Under the pieces are notes generated by a model. That model saw only the letters and a list, made by a program, of their open reading frames with translations. It was not told the DNA's origin and searched no databases. A stretch of DNA of 64,000 nt from Pohlia nutans (lineage: Eukaryota; Streptophyta; Bryopsida; Bryales; Mniaceae), in NCBI GenBank assembly GCA_022496805.1, contig CM040087.1:13838001-13902000 (forward strand), given 5' to 3'. Position 1 is the stretch's first letter. Each line of letters opens with the position of its first letter. The translations under genes were made by a program, and so were the position numbers. Of the stretch, positions 59,975-64,000 are shown one piece after another.

Positions 59975-60229
59975 TTAAGCAGCTGCTTCCAAAGCGCCAT
60001 ACTGAAGCTTCCCATGTTCAAAGTGTTCCAACAAAAATTCATACACCGCTCGGCGATGTCCTTCGGTCAGATTCTTTTGCTGCTCAGGTACGGACCCCCC
60101 GCCAGACGCCTCATCGAGCGCCGCCTCGCATTCATTTACCATAGGTCCAATTGAGGGCGAACCTTGATCGATGCTCACTTGATGACCTCCACTACTACCG
60201 CCTTCATCAGCGGACGCATGCACGCTCAT
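59975..60229 (-). pseudogene. Mariner-like transposase N-terminal fragment
   Basis: An 84-codon frame ending NLTEGHRRAVYEFLLEHFEHG, then KLQYGALEAAA and a stop. Plant mariner transposases have LT.EQRRAIYE.LL....GKLK.G....VA at the start of their DNA-binding helix-turn-helix. No catalytic D..D..D core follows; only a few hundred bases remain to the TIR. This is an internally deleted, inactive copy. Confidence 0.7.
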
Positions 60230-60398
60230 GGTCTATCCACTGGTGCCTTGGCAAATGGCTCGCAATAACGGCGATGGTTTTGGCCCTAAAACTTTGACTT
60301 GCAGAGGGTGACGAAGTTCAAACTTTCGGGAAGCGAAAGACACTTCAAAGATCTGCATTTTCACACCACGAAACAATGCAATTTTTTTTTATTTTAGC

Positions 60399-60938
60399 TT
60401 AACCCTTTAGCGCGCCGGCGTCCAGAATCTGGACGCCGGATGAATTTGAGCAGCTCGATTTCTGTAGGTACCGGATGTTTTTCATCCTTTTTTTCCATTC
60501 TTGTGCTAGTTGAATACCATTTGTACGGTATGGATCTTCCAAATAAGATAATGTGAATTTTTGAAATATTACAAAAGTGATTAATGTCAAGTTTCAATCT
60601 TAGTTCAAAAAGAAAGACCTTAAATATGATTTTCCATAGTAAGTAGAATCAAATAATGGAAACCATACCATCTCGTAGTGCATGTCATTCTAATTTCATT
60701 ACAATATTTTTAAATTTTTTTGTGTTAATTTTGGATTTTTAATTGAATTTCAAGAGAAAACCTTGCAAAATTACTTTAAAATATTAATAATAAATATGAT
60801 GAATCCAACCGTACGGATGTTATCTACACATTGACATTTACAACTTTGTTTTGTACATCAACTCCATTTTCGTTTTTCATCAACCATTTTATAACAAATC
60901 TTTGAAAACAATGTTGAATCGGGACGTTAAAGGGTTAA
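60399..60938. mobile_element. piggyBac-like MITE, family F, nested in the mariner element
   Basis: TTAA at 60399-60402 and 60935-60938 bound CCCTTTAGCGCGCCGGC and CGGGACGTTAAAGGG. A perfect palindrome, ccggcgtccag-aat-ctggacgccgg, follows the left end. CCGTACGGAT is at 60809-60818, about 117 bases from the right end. It is non-coding, 540 bases. Confidence 0.88.
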
Positions 60939-60986
60939 TCTTGTTGTTTGAACACAAGTTGGACAATATCTTTGGAACGAAGGGAG

Positions 60987-61508
60987 TATGTAATTTTGAC
61001 ATTTGATGCTCTAGACATTTTATTGTTGTAGTTGTCACACATAATTGATACCAATCTACATAAGTATTAACTATCAATGTTCTATATGTATAATTATTCT
61101 TGTAGCTTGAGGTACCTCTCACACACACACAAAAATAATAATTAAATAAATAAATATTAAAAAAAAAAGATTTTCTCTTCAAGAATATCAAGGGAGTTTC
61201 TCAAGATTGTTACAATATTTTCCAAAACCAGACTACTGTAGTGCATGATTGGCTTTGGCACTAATTGTATTATTTTAATAAAGGCCAAAATTTTAAGAAA
61301 TTTTCTTCACTTTATTTTCAATTTTCTTAAAAAAATCTCCAAAAAGTACAAATGCCAATTTTTTTTTTTAAATTTAAATATTCTACACCTTAGTGTTGAA
61401 TTCAATCTTGTACTACGGGTAATGAGTTTTTTTAATTTTTTTAATTAATTAATTTTATTTATTATTTTTATAATAATTTTCCAATTGAAATGAGATCATA
61501 GATGCATT
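60987..61508. other. AT-rich stretch, nothing recognised
   Basis: Contains a short CA run at 61120-61130 and poly-A tracts; no gene. Confidence 0.4.
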
Positions 61509-61876
61509 AGAGTTATCCGCAAAGTGCTCTATAGTTGGGTGAGTGGACCACAGTTTGTGAAAAGAGAGGTTGACAACACAATAAAAGTAGACATGTTAGA
61601 TGCTGTAAATAAACTAGAGGTCTGAAGTTTCAAGGCACCAAAAACGGTGCTCAAAAACTTCCCAACCTTAGTTTCTATTCTCGTGGATGCTCTTACACAT
61701 GGGCTTCCTTGGCTTGACACGTATCTATATAGAGTGGGTCTTCCTTGGATCTATTTAACTGAAATAGAAAAACCAGTAACTGATAGCCCCACCAACCAGA
61801 GTTTGGGCCAATTTTCGTATCCCAAGGAATTTGCTAAACTGAGGTTCTGAACCCGCATGAGTTTGCGGAAAACTCT
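61509..61876. mobile_element. AGAGTTATCC-family MITE, copy 4 (3-bp duplication ATT)
   Basis: The ends AGAGTTATCCGCAAAG and TTTGCGGAAAACTCT match copy 1 at 731-1124 closely. ATT is at 61506-61508 and 61877-61879. It is 368 bases long and is not a full foldback, like copy 1. Confidence 0.82.
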
Positions 61877-62004
61877 ATTGAATGGTGAATTCTGTCAACA
61901 ATGCAAAGAGAAAGTGAGGCTAGTTTATGATGATTTGAAATTTTAGGCTGTTGGATGATGGCCTTGGAGAGGGGGATGTTCCATTACCCATGGTACAGTA
62001 CTGA

Positions 62005-62326
62005 TGGCCCATTCACATACACCAATGTTGCATGTATGCGTTAGGTAACTTTGAGGGAATTTGTTGTCAACCAAGAAATATTAAATATGCAATTACAAAT
62101 TTCTCTATCGTATGACAGAAAGGAACACAATGCAAAAAAAGGAGCATGACTTTACTTGCGACATTGTAATGCAATTGCACAATACTTGAATAATAGTTGC
62201 AACAAAAAAAAAACAAGACTTTAAATATTTTTTTATTTCTCGGTTTCACCTTCCTCCATTTCAAAAACGTTCCTCCATTTCAAAAACGGAGATGCAAGTG
62301 CAGCAGGGGCTTGTTGTGAATGGGTC
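62005..62326. mobile_element. TGGCCCATTCACA-ended MITE, copy 2
   Basis: The left end TGGCCCATTCACATACACC is as in 43627-43919; the right end TTGTGAATGGGTCC is altered. Interior cattttccctccatttc-type and caaccaagaaatat blocks are shared. No clear duplication. Confidence 0.6.
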
Positions 62327-63523
62327 CTACACCATTCATTTGAAAATTTCAGTGAATTAATATGGGGGAATTTATCATTTTAATGCGAGTTAGTCAGTTA
62401 CGTACAAACCTTAGAACTGTGGCTCAGAATTTTGATGGAAAACGAAGAATGGAATGGGATGAGTTGTGACATGGGCCATCACATTGTCAATAATAACTTA
62501 TGTAACTGTGGAGTTGATGGGTTGCTGCCGGCGGTCCTGCACAAATTAAAACCTCTTACAACCATAAATGCACGTGAAATGTCCCATCCACTATTGATCA
62601 GTTTCACACATTGGGACATTCGGTAACCTGCCACACCATAATTCAACTTTAAAAGTACGGTATGTTTAGCTTCAAATGTTTAACTACATGGCCATATCTT
62701 TGTGCACATTTAAATGGGAATTTTGGGTATAAAAGGGCATCCAAATGACCGTGTTGATTTCACTAAATGGAAACTCTTGAGAGTTGTTGGCTTTTGATTG
62801 TTGTGATTTTGTAATTTCTACCTTCGTTAGGAGGTATCAAACATGTCACTTAGGGTAGAAATTTCATTGTCATAACATTCAACTACTAAGTGTATTTTTT
62901 ATATTATTATCAACTCTTGAAGTTTTTTTTGTTATTTGGCAACAAAAATGAGATGTACTTGGCCACCGGAGTTGGCAAAAAAAAAACGTAAAAAACAAGA
63001 AATTATTTATAAAAAAGATCTATTTTGTATGGTAAAAAAGGGAATCTTAACAAGTATCCACATAATTTTAAAGAATAATCACAACATTTGGGCAAAAAAG
63101 TAATGTTTAGCATGAGTTATCAACCTTGACGGCTAGGTGTGGTAGGAAAGTAGAAGTACTTCTTCCTTTGGCAGTTAAAGCCCTTTTCTAAGTCAACATT
63201 TTGTAACTCATTGTATATTAAACATGTCTTCGTGTCAATTTCTCATTTGCACTTAGAGCATTCCCACTAGTGACTCATATCTTCAATTTTTTTTCAATAA
63301 TCGAAGTCTTGATTTGACTTGAAAAGAATTTTTGCCATCTAGAGCATTCGAAGTTGGTCTATTGTTTGTAGATACAAACAAAATTCCTCTTTTATAACAA
63401 AATTTAGCTATGAATTGGTAATTCATGTTCCAATGTTCGGAAAATAGGAATCCCAGTGTACTGGTGGGTATACTCTTAGAAATAGGTTTATACACCATAA
63501 CTTATGTTCTTTGTAAACAAGGG

Positions 63524-63526
<3 letters not shown>
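62327..63526. other. Intergenic stretch, nothing firm
   Basis: A Harbinger-like end, AGAGCATTCCCACTAG, at about 63257 has no partner. No gene recognised. Confidence 0.35.

Positions 63527-63571
<45 letters not shown>
63527..63571. repeat. (AT)n microsatellite
   Basis: About 45 bases of AT dinucleotides. Confidence 0.9.
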
Positions 63572-63575
<4 letters not shown>

Positions 63576-64000
63576 CCTTGGTAGTAATTTTTTTGTTTTT
63601 TCCTCACAATTTTCTTTCTTCAAACTCAAACAAAAAATATTTCAAAAGATCAAGAGCTTGTAAACAACGGTAACTTTTAGAGATTGAGACAACCATGAAC
63701 CATGTAGAACACTAAAACCCTAAGTTCAAATATCCCAAACCACAACCTAATAGTGAAAAAGGGTTATATTAGCAAGAGTGTCGTTTTTTGAACACGATGG
63801 ATAGTCCTTGTTTGGACTCAACAAAGTTGAAGCTAGTTTTCCTCATGAATGGAAAAGCAAGTGTTTGTGTAGCATGCTGATTACATCTTATAGCATGCTT
63901 GTATGGTGCCACTGTGTGCAACATGGTGACAAAAGCACTGTAAAATTGAGCCATATTAGGTAGCCATGTCGCACACTAATAGAAAAGGTAGCAAGATGCC
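63572..64000. other. Intergenic stretch to window end, nothing recognised
   Basis: No gene or transposon end. Confidence 0.4.

Larger units (their letters stand above)
59724..60986 (-). mobile_element. Plant mariner-like element with Stowaway ends
   Basis: The ends are CTCCCTCCGTTCCAAAGATA and, on the complement, CTCCCTTCGTTCCAAAGATA. TA is at 59722-59723 and 60987-60988. Length is 1263 bases, of which 536 belong to a nested TTAA element. The minus strand carries a transposase N-terminal fragment (59975-60229). It joins the Stowaway MITEs of the window (2748 and 33227) to the mariner group. Confidence 0.88.

Overview
This is nuclear DNA of a land plant. Every recognisable gene has a plant architecture: a PP2C phosphatase with a plant-type C-terminal Cys finger, a SUPERMAN-type QALGGH zinc finger with an EAR motif, a B3 factor of the ABI3/FUS3/LEC2 group, and a piece of SGT1. 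Genes have GT-AG introns in AT-rich DNA. Gene density is very low, with three intact recognisable genes in 64 kb. The repeat load is heavy and mostly old, which suggests a fairly large genome. A non-seed vascular plant such as a lycophyte or fern would fit, but the species cannot be named from the sequence.

Layout. 256-5174 (+) is a complete seven-exon PP2C gene; five of its six introns carry transposon debris. 4.3-20 kb is a nested mosaic of small DNA transposons. Most are flanked by TTAA and begin CCC(C/T)TA or CCCTTTA, the signature of piggyBac-like elements. PIF/Harbinger-type MITEs flanked by TTA are mixed in. 20-31 kb holds two direct copies of a long AT-rich repeat, the first broken by a Helitron-like element (23502-25817) carrying the first exon of SGT1. 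31-34.6 kb is again nested transposons. 35018-35500 (+) is an intronless C2H2 repressor gene. 37.2-37.5 kb holds a broken Tc1-type transposase. 44978-46404 holds an unrecognised open frame of 314 codons and a downstream partner. 50.8-55.1 kb is the B3 gene with a long GC-rich leader and a 360-base perfect-foldback element in an intron. 56.3-64 kb is repeats again, including a plant mariner element with a piggyBac-like element inside it.

How it fits together. The genes form no operon or pathway. The B3 factor is of the class that binds RY (CATGCA) sites, and such sites lie just upstream of the zinc-finger gene, but a regulatory link is only a guess. The coherent system here is the TTAA-flanked transposon superfamily. 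Several families of quite different length and sequence share a TTAA target, CCC-type ends, a palindrome just inside one end, and often a CCGTACGGAT-like motif about 108-135 bases from one end. Pre-insertion sites are visible inside the window and confirm the four-base duplication. No transposase for them is encoded here.
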